Assembly (NCBI GenBank): GCA_001643675.2
Contig: LSRY02000047.1
Location: 124,001 to 188,000 of the forward strand
DNA length: 64,000 bases
Direction: 5' to 3'
DNA from: Monocercomonoides exilis
Taxonomy: Eukaryota > Preaxostyla > Oxymonadida > Polymastigidae
Part shown: in pieces, positions 10,179 through 22,000 of the stretch
Layout: every line of letters begins with the position of its first letter
Position numbering within the stretch: the stretch's first letter is position 1
The notes under the pieces: model-generated
Seen by the model: only the letters and a program-made list of their open reading frames with translations
Told to the model about the DNA's origin: nothing
The model's database searches: none
Translations under genes and position numbers: made by a program

Positions 10179-12415
10179 ATGTCCGATTGCTCATTAACCC
10201 CAGCTGATCCTGGATTTTCTGTAAGTTCATTTTTGCAAACTCCTTTCCTTACAGACATGTATCAATTGTGTGGGAAAATATTTTTAAAAGTTATTTTTAT
10301 TTAAATTTATCTTGGATAAAATTTTGAAGAACAATGTGCTATGCTTATTGGAGAGGTGGCATTCATAACAAAAAAGCTGCATTTGAATTATTTTTTCGAA
10401 AATGCCCATTTAAAGGCGAATATGCGATTTTCGCTGGTTTAGATACTGTATGAAACAAAAAACAATTGACGCTATAATTTTTTTAATTTGGATTAAATGT
10501 TAAAACACAACCTTAAACCGACTTTGCATGTAGGTTCTTAGATTTTTGGAAAAATTCCATTTCAGCGATAGTGATATCGAATATTTAAAAACAATCATTC
10601 CACATGCAGAACCAGAATTTTTTGAATATGTTAAGGGGATAGATGGCTCGTGCCTAAAAGTTTATTCACTTCGCGAAGGTACGATGTGTTTTCCATCTGT
10701 TCCACTTCTTCGTGTTGAAGGACCCCTTGCTGTTGCTCAGCTTGTTGAAACAACACTTCTTAACATCATTGGATTCCCAACACTTGTCGCAACAAATGCA
10801 GCTCGAATGAGGCACGTGGCTGGACCAGAAAAAACACTTCTCGAATTTGGTTTAAGAAGAGCACAAGGACCAGATGGTGGTATGTCTGCCTCTGTATATG
10901 CGATTATGGGAGGATTTGACAAAACGTCAAACGTATTGGCGGGGAAATTATTTGGACTGGAGCTTAGCGGAACTCACGCACATGCTTTTGTGATGTCTTA
11001 TCAGAATATGAAGGATGTGAAAAACAGAAAACTGAGGCGAAATATCAAAAAGGAAATTGCTTCTTCTTCTTCTTCTTCTTCTTCTTCTTCATGCCCATCG
11101 TTGGAGGAAAGCATCTCGAGCGAGGCTGAAGAAGTGGATTTTGTCGAGCTTGTTCTGTCGATCAAATCACGTCTTGGGATTGACGGGACGCAAGAGGGAG
11201 AGCTGGCGGCATTCACCGCGTATGCCATTTCATTTCCCAACGGGTTCTGTGCGTTGGTGGATACCTACAACACTCTGAAGAGCGGCGTGCCCAACTTCAT
11301 CTGCGTGAGTGTGGCGCTGGTGGAGTGCGGGTACGAGCCCGGGTCAGTGCGGCTGGACAGCGGGGATCTGGCGTATCTGAGCATCAAGTCGAAGGAGATG
11401 TTCAGGGAATATGCAGAGAAGGCAAACTGTGAGAAGCTGAAGGAGGCGCAGGTGGTGGCGTCGAATGACATTAATGAGACAACCATCGTTGCACTGAATG
11501 AGCAGCACCATCAGATTGATGTGTTTGGGATTGGGACGAATCTGGTTTGACATTCTTAATACTGTTAATGATTTTGAAAGGACATTTTTTTATTTTTATT
11601 TATTTATTTATTTATTCACCAATTTGATATTTATAACTAATATTATTGTTTCACAAATAGGTCACATGTCAAGGCCAACCGTCTCTTGGCTGCGTCTACA
11701 AACTGGTTGAGTTGGAAGGATCACCTCGAATTAAGTTGAGTGATGAAGTTTGTATTCTTTTTTTCTTTTTTTCTATTCTCTTCCTTTTCATGAATGCTAT
11801 TCATATTTATTTAATATCTCATCTTTGCTAAATTTATGCAATGTTGATTTTATGCCTTGAATATCCTGAAACATTCTTAATTCGATTCTGAACATTTTTT
11901 ATTCTGATCAAATTCTTTCTCAACTTCAATTGAATTTTCTCTTTTCTCTCTCTTTCTCTCTTTCTTTCTCTCTCTCTTTCTCTCTCTCTCTTATTCAGAT
12001 GGGCAAAACAACCCTCCCCTCGCGCAAAGTAGCCTTCCGCCTGCACTCGTCCGACGACCGCCCTCTTCTAGACATTCTGGTGCGTGTCGAAGCCGACGAC
12101 ACATTCAAAGCGCCTCAGTCAGGCGAGAAAGTGCTGTGCCGCCATCCGTTTGTGGAGTCCAAAAGATGCTATGTGATTCCCGAGCGTGTGGAGCAGCTGC
12201 ACAGCTGCGTGTGGGACGGGCGCTGTCTGATGGAGAAGCGCTACTCGTGTGTGGAGATCAGAGACTATGTAAATGCGCAGATGAATGCGCAGAGGGAGGA
12301 CAGGCTCAGGATCATCAACCCGACGCCGTACAAAGTGTCGCTCACACAGGACTTGTTTGAGCACACGCACGAGCTGATGATGGAGTGCATGCCGATCCCT
12401 GTTCTGGAAATGTAA
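10179..12415 (+). CDS. NAPRT: Nicotinate phosphoribosyltransferase, 5 exons
   Basis: Converts nicotinate plus PRPP (with ATP) to nicotinate mononucleotide, the first step of Preiss-Handler NAD salvage. Exons by protein continuity: 10179-10267, 10330-10447, 10534-11544, 11661-11747, 11999-12415, giving 573 aa. Family landmarks are LTDMYQLTM across intron 1, [59 protein letters not shown], the active-site [22 protein letters not shown] and RLDSGDL. A ten-serine run plus acidic linker (nt 11059-11140) interrupts the region after GTHAHAF and is not typical. Donors are gtgtgg, gtatga, gtttga and gtttgt. Intron 4 (251 bp) ends in a long CT-rich tract. The stop is followed by an (AATA)n-like stretch. 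Identification is firm; the N-terminal 20 residues are less certain. Confidence 0.95.
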
Positions 12416-13089
12416 TAAATAAATAAATAATTAAATAAATAAATTAATTTTGATGAAATGAATTGAAATGAAATGAAAATTATTGGAAACATTTCCAAAG
12501 ACAGACAAGGAACATATTTATTCAATAACCTCTAAGATTGTCAGAGCAGTTCTTTTTCTTATTTTGTATCATCTTTTCTTCATCGCATACATATTCACTC
12601 ACTTTTTCACCGCTCAGTAAGCATTCAGTTTGTTGCAGATGAAAGATGGAAATCAACTTTTTTGATCACATTTCTTATTTTTATTTTTTATTTAATCTTA
12701 CAGTATAGGTGTTTTTTACATAGTGTTATTTGATCTTGTTTTTCAGTTGATTTCGTTATATAGTTAAATCTTCGATTCAAAATTTGTATGAAAATTTTTT
12801 TAGCGTTTCTTGTTTTTTCATTACATTTTTTACAAGCATCATTATTTATCTTCTTCTTCCTTTAATACTCTTTTTCAATCAATTTAATATCTCAGCTTTT
12901 TGTTTGTGTTGAAGTTGTAAAAGCTAAGATCTTTGAATATTTATTTTAATTTTTTTCTTAAAGCGAATTCTTTGATTTTATGTTTTGTTTCCCTTTCATT
13001 CTGTCAATAAAAATGCTTATTAACTGTCTTATAACAATTTCTAATCAAACTTCAAATCATTCAGAAAAGGGTATTGATCAGATTAAGAA
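12416..13089. other. Intergenic spacer, no gene seen
   Basis: AT-rich DNA between two plus-strand genes. It starts with AATAAATAAATAAAT-type sequence directly after the NAPRT stop, which could serve in 3' end formation. Nothing else recognisable is present. The promoter of the TMEM208-like gene should lie at the right end. Confidence 0.5.
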
Positions 13090-13905
13090 ATGTCAAATCA
13101 TGCTGAAAAAGTTCTAAAAGCAAACAACAAAAAGAGGCTTCAAATTATCATTTGCGCTTGCCTTTTTTCTACGGTAAAATTTTCATTTTGGATTGATAAG
13201 ATGATTTTATTTTTGTAACAACACATTCATAAATTATTATTTGCTATTTTAAATAAAAACAAAGATTTTAGGGTTGTTCTTCAGAATACTATTTATAGTG
13301 AGAAAGAAGGCAACTATAGGATTCTGGTCAGATTGGCTTTGGTTTATTTTAACTTCTGTTCTGCTCTTTTTCATTACCAAAATGTTCATGGGAATGGTAA
13401 AAAGAGACGAGGATATTTGCATGTCTTCAGGAATCCTTGGGTTTGATTTTTGTGAAGAAAAGCTCGTTTCATTTATTTATAAATTATTTCTATTATTTCA
13501 GCTATGTTTATGATATCCTTATTTTGAGTGTCATTTCACAAGGGCTAGCTTGGATCAGTCCAAAGTTTTGGTTGATATATGTGAGCGTATGCTTCTTTCT
13601 TTATACGAAATTGGTTCTTTTGCTATCTTTTGTTTTCTTTTTTGCTTTCTTTCTGATTGCCTTTTTTATCAAGATCCCATCATACGGACTTTATTATCTT
13701 TTCAAAAGTCAAATGGCAAAGTCTGATGAGTACACAAAACCACTTGTTTGTTACTTTTATTAACCCATTTAATAATCTTCATCATCGTTTTTAAACACAG
13801 ACTGAACAAGAGAAAAAAATGCAAGAAAAAATGCAACAGAAGGCAGACAGGCAACAACAGAGAAGAGAAAATCGTAGAAACAAAGTGAAAGTGATAAGAA
13901 GATAA
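13090..13905 (+). CDS. TMEM208: TMEM208/SND2-like ER membrane protein, about 5 exons
   Basis: TMEM208 (yeast Snd2) is a small ER membrane protein of the SND targeting route. Exons 3-5 are clear: 13502-13580 (YVYDILILSVISQGL..), 13674-13745 (IPSYGLYYLFKSQMAK) and 13801-13905, a basic tail EQEKKMQEKMQQKADRQQQ..RR ending in TAA. Exon 2 ends at 13440 (GILG) with donor gtttga. Exon 1 is 13090-13173 (MSNHAEKVLKANNKKRLQIII). The exon 1/2 join is unsettled. The natural acceptor at 13271 leaves the frame one base out. An acceptor at 13306 restores the frame but loses a hydrophobic stretch (LFFRILFIV). Hydrophobic segments, length and the basic C-terminus fit the family. Convergent with the CoaE gene. 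Confidence 0.7.
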
Positions 13906-14273
13906 CAATTTGAAGTAATATTGTAACATTAAAGAAGGAGTTTGAGTTTTCTCAAATTAATAAACAAAAGAACTGCAAATTTTAAATTGGATTGTAAACT
14001 CAAGCCTCAATCGAATGATTTCATTTCACATCTGTGTTCATTTATGACTCACATTAATTGATTTTTCCAAACTCGTTTTATCCCTACTCAGTTGTCTGAC
14101 AGGTTTTCCAAAATTTAAAAAGGCGAATTTTTTTTTAATAAAAGTTCTGATTTGTTTTAACAAAAATGTGATTTTCATTTTTTCAGAAAATTTAAAAATG
14201 CAAGTTAATTAATGTGCAACAAAAATTTTTGAAATGCATTTCATGCTCATTCTGCAAATAAATAACGTGATCA
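13906..14273. other. Convergent intergenic spacer, no gene seen
   Basis: AT-rich sequence between the 3' ends of the TMEM208-like gene and the minus-strand dephospho-CoA kinase. No feature was recognised. Confidence 0.5.
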
Positions 14274-15242
14274 TCACTTTGAAAAATTTAATAACTTCAC
14301 TACATTAAAAATAATTGTTAAAAGTAGAACAGCAATCAGAAAAGTGGCTAATATCCATAGAGGAGGCAAAATCGGATATTTATATGTAATTTCATTTTTA
14401 ATGTTTTCTATTAAAGCATCAACTTGCTTATGAAGATTATCCAATGATCCGTCATTGTGAATCACATAGTCTGAACGTTTTTCTTTTTCAGAAGTTGGCA
14501 TTTGTGTACGTCTATCAGAAACAGTATTTTTATGTAGAAAAAGTTAAAAAGTCGATGCAAACATTCTTTTCAAAGCTTCTTCTTCTGAAAAATTATTTCG
14601 AATTTTTAATCTTTGAACTTGGACTAATTCAGGTGCAGATACTGTTATCCTTTTGGCTTTGAAAACGTAAAACGGAATCATTCAAAAAATTTTAGCAAAG
14701 CATACATGTGATTAATGTAGAAATTAACCCTGATTCAAACAACAAAGGAACGTCAAGAATAATGCATTGAGAACCTTTCAAATAATATTTTATTGAGCGA
14801 ATAAGAATTACTTCAAAAACAAGTCTTTGAACTGATTAAAGCTCTTAAATTACGATCAAATAGCAAACTTGTGAACAGCAGAATTAAGCTTTTTTCTTTT
14901 TGCCTCGTCTTCAAAAACTATGGAGGCAAGTCTTTGTCTATCTGAATCATTCAATATTTGGAAAAAACCGAAATATGAACAACCTCAAAACCTATTTCTC
15001 CATTTTCTTTAAGGGCATTTTTCCCAAACAAACGGATAACTGCATCATATCCTTTGTGACCTTGTTGATACAGCTTGAAAAAAAAAAGAAAAGAAAAGAA
15101 AAATGAAATAATAATTATCAAATAAATTTTAAACTTCAGTAACGATTGCATCTGCATCAATGATAGGAAAATGCGATGATAAAATCTTTGATACTGTTGA
15201 TTTACCACAAGCTATTCCTCCAGTTAATCCAATCACAAGCAT
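14274..15242 (-). CDS. COAE: Dephospho-CoA kinase with C-terminal membrane anchor, 6 exons
   Basis: Phosphorylates the 3'-hydroxyl of dephospho-CoA, the last step of CoA synthesis. Exons on the minus strand: 15242-15135, 15073-14992, 14941-14869, 14824-14706, 14656-14563, 14511-14274, giving 237 aa. Landmarks are the P-loop GLTGGIACGKST near the N-terminus, IIDADAIV, the block FGKNALKENGEIDR..RLASIVFEDEAKRKKLN, IILDVPLLFESGL, NNFSEEEALKRI and RTQMPTSEKEKRSDYVIHN. Each intron is placed so that this conserved order is continuous. Introns are very short (44-61 bp) with donors such as gtttgc and gtatgc. The last 30 residues (PPLWILATFLIAVLLLTII..) form a single hydrophobic helix near the C-terminus. 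This suggests tail anchoring to an internal membrane, in contrast to soluble bacterial CoaE. Confidence 0.93.
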
Positions 15243-16096
15243 GAAGAAATAATAATTTTCTTTGTGATCAAAAAACAACAAATTAGCAGTTATTTGAGAA
15301 TATGAAAGAGAAACAAAAATATCAAAATGAAAACAATGGTAAATAATCTAAAATTTCTATTTATAAAGAAAGTTTAAAAAAAAAACAATTTTTTGATAAA
15401 GAATAAAAAAACTGAATTGGAAAAATAAACGACAGAATAATAATCTCATTTATTTCGATTTTCATTTTAATAGAGAAGTACAGAACAATTCTCATTATAA
15501 ATAATTATTTTCTATTTTTCTGACAAATAAGTGAAATATTTTTTGAGTGAAATGTCGTTTTCATTTTTCACATGAAAAAGAGAAAGATTCCATTCTGACT
15601 TGCGTACTCACTTTTTCCTGCTGTGAAAGTGATTATTTCTTTTTCTGAATCTAGTTGCAAAGAATAATTATTTCTTTTACATTTCACACAGAATTTTTGC
15701 ATTTATGAAAAAATTTGATAGAAAGTTCCAAACGTTTTCTCGTATCAAATAATTGAAATTCTGGCACCCTCACGTGAAATGAAATATTGAAATATTCAAA
15801 AGTTGAGAATAATCTTTGAAAGCAATGTGTGGAACAGAATTCAAAATGCAAAATAATTCGTCAATTCTCTCAAATGAGGAAACATTCAATTTTAAACAAA
15901 CAGCAATATTTTATCATTTTGTCACTTTATTGTTTATCTTTTGTAATAAAAATAATACCACGATTTTTTTTGAATACACATGTATAATTTTTTCTGTTTG
16001 GCCCATTATATTTTTTACATTATCAAAAAACAAAAGAAATTCGCAAATTAAAACAATAAAAAATTCATTTCTTTTAGCTTTATTTATTGCATCCAT
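15243..16096. other. Divergent intergenic region, presumed promoters
   Basis: AT-rich DNA between the start of the CoaE gene (leftward) and the start of the giant beta-helix gene (rightward). Open frames of 60-95 codons here have poor composition and no recognisable product. Both genes should be initiated from this stretch, but I cannot point to a defined promoter motif. Confidence 0.5.
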
Positions 16097-19000
16097 ATGT
16101 TAATAGTGTTCTTTCATTTGTGCTTGTTATTTTGGGTTTGTGTGCCAAATGATTGCTTCAATCACCATTTTGAGACTTTACCCCATTGTGAGTGGAATAT
16201 CCCATTTCCAAACCCTTCTCTTCATAAATCCAGTCAATCAAAAAAGGGTTCATTGGCAAGTCAGTTCTTTTATAAGGAAAGTGAGGAGGAAGAAAAAACA
16301 TGCGTAATTCCATCAAATCACCAGAAGTTGTTTAATGTTGTTAACTCTTCGGTGAATTTCAATCAATTGAACTTGTTGTCAAATTTCAAAACATGCTCCC
16401 TCAGTGGAGATTCGCTTTCATTGATGAACGTCTCGAGTTGCAGTTTTTTCATTTCGTCATCATCCTTGAGTCCATTCATCACATCTTCAGGCAAAGTCGC
16501 AATGTCAAAAATAAGAATCGTGCTGGATGCTCGTTCCCAAACAATCAGACAATCAATTGTTCATGTAGCAAAGTTCGGATCATTGACAATGAGCAACTCG
16601 ATGATGAAAAATGTTGCATTGGGAAAACTGAATGGAACCGTGTTGTATTCTGGAAAGGCATCAAATGTTGTGACAGATAGCTGTCAATTTCAGAACATTT
16701 CAATTGTTCATCATTCAGCTGATATCCGTCACAAAAAACAATCAGCAGAGTGTGTTGATATTTCTTCTTCATTTTTCGAAAACTGCATTCAGCCATATTA
16801 CGGATCAATTACAGCTCCATCCAGAATTTCTTTCACCGCAAAAAACTCATCTTTCAATTCATGCCAAAACAGCATCATTATCTCAAATGAGCCATTTGAT
16901 CAGAGGCAATCTTTCAATGAAGGAAACATTTCATTTGTTGATTGCTTCTTCAAATGCTTGTCACCAGGCAATCATGGAGGTGCTTTGTATGTCTCATCTG
17001 AAAATGTCATCTGCCTTATTTTGAGATGCCATTTTAATGAATGCTCTTGTGGAACACCAGATATCAATTGCAATGGAGGATCATTGTACTCCATATATTG
17101 CTGTAATGTGGAAATTTTTGATTCAAATTGCACATATTCAAATGGGTCTTTCTGCTGTGGAGGGATCACTTCTTATTCAGATCAACAGTTTTTCATGAAA
17201 AACTGCTATTTTTTCAATTGTTATTCTATTCACTATGCAGCCATTTTAATCGAGTTTCCTGATGGTTCTTTGGTTGATTCAACAGTTGTCTCCGCATGCA
17301 CTGCAACATATAATGCAGGTGCGTGTATTTATGCAGCAAAAGGAAAAGGACATATCACTGATAGTTGTTTTGAAGGTTGTGAATCTGGAAGATATGGGGC
17401 TTTAACATTCAACAACATTTATGGAGTCAATCACGGTGGAACAATAAAATACTGTTTTTTCGATGGAAATAAGGCAAGGAACTCAACAAATGGAGTTGAT
17501 ATATCGCTTTCGGAAAGTTGGGTTGGAAAATTGTCTGATTCAGATGTTATTGGGTGTTGTTCAACAAGCAGCCATCCTCGAGCAGTTGATGGCACAAACA
17601 ACAAGGATTATTGGCTTCCTGATGCTGTCACATCTTTAAATGGCTTTGATCAACTGTTTGTTTCCTGGCTGAGAGGAGCAGATGAATCTGGCTGTGGATA
17701 TCGGGCCAGACCATTCAAAACCATTGGACATGCATTGATCAAGCGTTCAACACAAAATGTGGTTGTTTTCAGCGGGCATTATGAAGAAAGCAGCATTTCA
17801 ATTTATTCATTCAAAATGGAATTCATAGGCCACAGATGCGACAACTCTGTTGTTCGCTCCAGAGATGTGACTTCAGGAGAGTCACTCATTTCAGTGGATA
17901 ATGGAGATCTCATCATGGAGGCATTCACCCTCATCCACGATTCTTCAACCTCAGCCAGTGGAAGCCTTTTGTCTGTGGATGGAAATGGCGCAGCAAAGCT
18001 GGAAGGATGCGAGATTCAAAGCGAATCTGAAAGCCCGGCACAGCCATTCAGTCGATCTTTGATTGAAACAAAAGGTGGATCAACAACAGTCATCAGCAAA
18101 TGCTTGTTCAAAAACATCTGCATGGAGAATATTCCCTTGATTTCAATGGAATCTGTGAACAATGTTGCCTTCTCAGGATCAGTGTTTGATGGCATTGTGC
18201 GAAAGTCAGGAAACGGTTCATTGGTTGAAGTGACTGTGGATGAAGGGGAGAAATTGAGTCTTGTGGATTTCAGGATATATAACTGCTCGTGTCTTGATGG
18301 AAATGGGGGTGCATTGATAGTGAAGATGAAAGATGGAAGCGAAGTGGCAATAGGCAACAAAAGCTCAAATGAATTTGGAAGTGGCTTCGAACAATGCAAG
18401 GCAAATAAAGGAGCAAATGAAAGAGGTGTTGGTGGAGGAATCATGATTGACTGCACAGCTGGAGGGAAGGCTTTTGATTTTGGAAATATCATCTTCACAG
18501 GGAATCAAGCAGTGTTTGGAAAGAATGTGTTTGTGATTGCCACAGGGGTTGAAGAGTTGTGTTCTCGCTCAAAGTTTGGGTTTATTCTTGATGAGAATTC
18601 ATTGGATGAGCTGATGGGATTTGAGGAATGCGAAATAGGTGCTGCAATCCCTCTGGTTTTGTTTTGGAAACCATATCCATCAGTTGTTGTTGTGAGTGGG
18701 TCAACTGGCTCAGATCATTTGAAATGTGGATTTTCAGTGTCTCCATGCAGATCCTTGCAATATGCTGAAAAGACAAATTTCGGCTCTTCCGCAAGAAAAA
18801 TCAAAATAGTCCCACCTTTCAAGTTTGATTGTTCATCTGTTTTAGAAACCAGGGATTGTGAGATTTCTGTTGAAAGGAAGGGGACAGTGATTGAAGTTGT
18901 TGGGGATTCATCGTCTCCTGAGAATGGATTTGTTGAAACAAGAATAAATGCAACATTCTCAAACATATCGTTCTCTCTTCCATCCTCGTTGCCTCAGAGC

Positions 19001-22000
19001 AAGCCATTTCTGTGCTGCACTTCACATTCGTTGAATATCCACAACTGTTGTGTTGTTCCGTCTGAAAGTGATGTGGTTGTTGAATACAGCTTTTGCTGTG
19101 TCCTCAGTGGGGCATTGAGCCTTGATCAATTCGAAATTGCAGACATGTGCTTCGGTGGCTTTCCTTTTATTTGCGTGTGTGGAGAGAATGCAGAAGGAAC
19201 ATTGGAAACAGCGTTTCTGAGGAATGTTTCAAGCAATTCAAAGGATGGGCTGATTACAGCAGAGGAAAGAGGATCCATTTTCATCCAAAACTCTGAATTT
19301 TCATCCTGTGCATTGGACAATTGCAGTATCGTGCTCGTGATAAACGGAAATTTTGTGAATATCACAAACACTGATTTTCATTCAATAACTCGCCAGAAGC
19401 AAAATGGTTCTTGTCTTTGCATTTCGAGTGAAGACAACTCTGAATCTGTGTCTGTCAATGTTTCAAATTGTGAATTTGTGAATTGTGGTGTTGAATCAGA
19501 ATCAAACGGAGGAGGAGGAATTTATGTCAGTTCAGGAGATCAAAGCTCATTGACAGTTGAACAATGCAGTTTCACTTCTTGCCATGCGCCTTGGTCTCAG
19601 CAAGGAATCACAAAGAACGGAAGAGGTGGTGCACTGTTTCTTGATTTGTTTGGCGAGAATCCCTCATTCACAATTACAAATCCCACATTCTCAAACAACA
19701 AAGCAGAATTTGGAAAGAATATATTTCTGAAGTGCAAAGATCTGAATTCCACTGCCACAAACGATAAATTTGCGTTTCAATATGGGAATATGGTGAGTGA
19801 TGAAACACTGTTCGTTGGAAGTGACACGAAATTCTTGAACACAGATCTTTTCCGATTCCTCATCAAGTTTGAGAGTGGAACTGTGTTTGTGTCTGAAGAC
19901 GGGGCTGATGTTTTGAGATGTGGAAGCAACAAAGATCCTTGCAAATCCTTTTGGAAAGGGATGAAGCAAATCAAGTCCGATTCAGAAGAAAAGAAAATTA
20001 AACTGAAAGGAGAGTGTTCAATTTGTGATGAATTTGGTATTTCTGATTTGACAATTGAATCATCAACAAGCACAATCGATGAGCCTGAAATGAGCACTTT
20101 GATGTTTGAGAATGTGCTTCCTGATAAAAATGTGCTGTTGAATGTTAATCCCAAGGTGACAATTAATCATGTTCGAATATCCACAAGGTCAGATTTTGTG
20201 TGCCTGAATTACGCTCTCATTGCCTGCCAAAATGGAAGCATTACAATGATGAGTTGCCAGTTCCACTCACTTGCTCCACACACAAATCCCCTTTCTGTTG
20301 CATTTGTCCAGATTTTTGAGGGATTTTTGATGATTCAAGGTTTGGGAGTGGAGTCAATAAACATTGAGAGAAGCATGATCGAGGCATCCAACAAAGTGAA
20401 TGTTGGTGTAATTGATATGAAAATCCAATCAGTGAATCTGACTGATGGAAGTCTTGTGAATGTTGTCTCTATTCCAACAGGTGAAAGAAACGAAGAGAAA
20501 AAACAGATTCAAATCAATTCCTCATCATTTCTTTCAGTGAACGGAAAGACTGACGAGAGCCGTATTCTGAGTTGCATCGACTCGACAAGCACAAACATAT
20601 TTGTTGTGGAATCAAACTTTTCTGGATGCCAGTTACCAGAAACACAAAAAGGAGGATGCGTTTTCATTGAGCTGTGCGAGGGAGGCACGTTCAACTTGAA
20701 TGAATGCATTATTGAAATGTGTGGGTGCTCGACAACAAATGGAAGGGGAGGTGGACTATATTTGAGAACAGAACTCACAACAAAGCTCAGCATCCACATC
20801 GAGCCATTGAAGTTCGAGGCCAATACAGCTCATGTGGGGCGTGACATGTTTGTTGAGTGCAGTGATCTGAACACACAACTGAACGAGACAATGTTCAAAA
20901 TGGATTTTGATCCGAGTGTTTTTGTTCGTCTGAATGCTTTGTATGGGATTGACCGAAACGAATTTTCATCTGAGCCTGTGAATCTTCTTGATTTTATTCT
21001 CATTTATCAGTCAGACACAATTATTGTGAGCGCAGAACAGACCAAAGGAGGAAGTGACACAAAGCAGTGCGGAACCCTTGCCCTTCCTTGTGCCACCATT
21101 GGCTACTCCCTCATCCATCTGACTCACAAAGTGGACAGTAGGCTTCTTGTCGATTTGAAGAGTGTGATAAACTGCGAAATCGAACTCTGCGATGTAACGA
21201 TGACGTCTCGAAAGAAGACAGCAGCTTCAATTGAAATTGAGGAAATCACAGAAATGGAAAAGAGTTGCATTGTTCAATGTTCTGGTTCAGTTGTTCTGAA
21301 ACAGATCTCTTTCAGCTTCCCAACAGAAATGACAACAGCTCACTCCTCATTCTTGTATTCAGAGCATGCAGCCCTCTCAATTGAAAGTTGTCAATTCTCA
21401 GGAAAGACAAGCATAGATAAATCCCACATTTCGTTTGCTCTCGTGGAAATACTTGATTCAGAATTGAGTGTCTTTGATCTGTTGATTGAAAACATCTCTG
21501 TTGCTCACCCTTTTCTGATTTGCATTCACTCGTTTTGTGGGAATATGTCTCTCGACAAGGTCAGAGTGAATTCTGTTCAAGTCGAGAAGAATGTGGTTCT
21601 TGTTGAAGGGAAAGAAAATGTTGACACTGATCTGGCTGGAGAATCTTTCGATTTTCTCCATTCAAAGTTCGAAAACATCAGCATTTCAAATGAAGAATCT
21701 TCAGTGATAAATGTTGACAAATGTTCCTGTCGTGTCAGCTGCTCCAATATTTCTGTTGTTCACAAAAGTGTGGCAAACAAAGAAGGAAGTGCTTTGACAA
21801 TGAGTTCACATCAAAACATTGTTCTGGATTCCTGTTTGTTTGATGGAACAATGAATGTTGGCAACGGAGGGGATGAGTCGAATTCTGGACAAAATGAGGT
21901 CTGTCGATGGAACGGATCAATGGTGGAACTGAAAGACTCATCAGCAACAGTGAAAGACACCATCATATCGAATGCCTCAAATGGAGCGTTGTCTGTGAGT

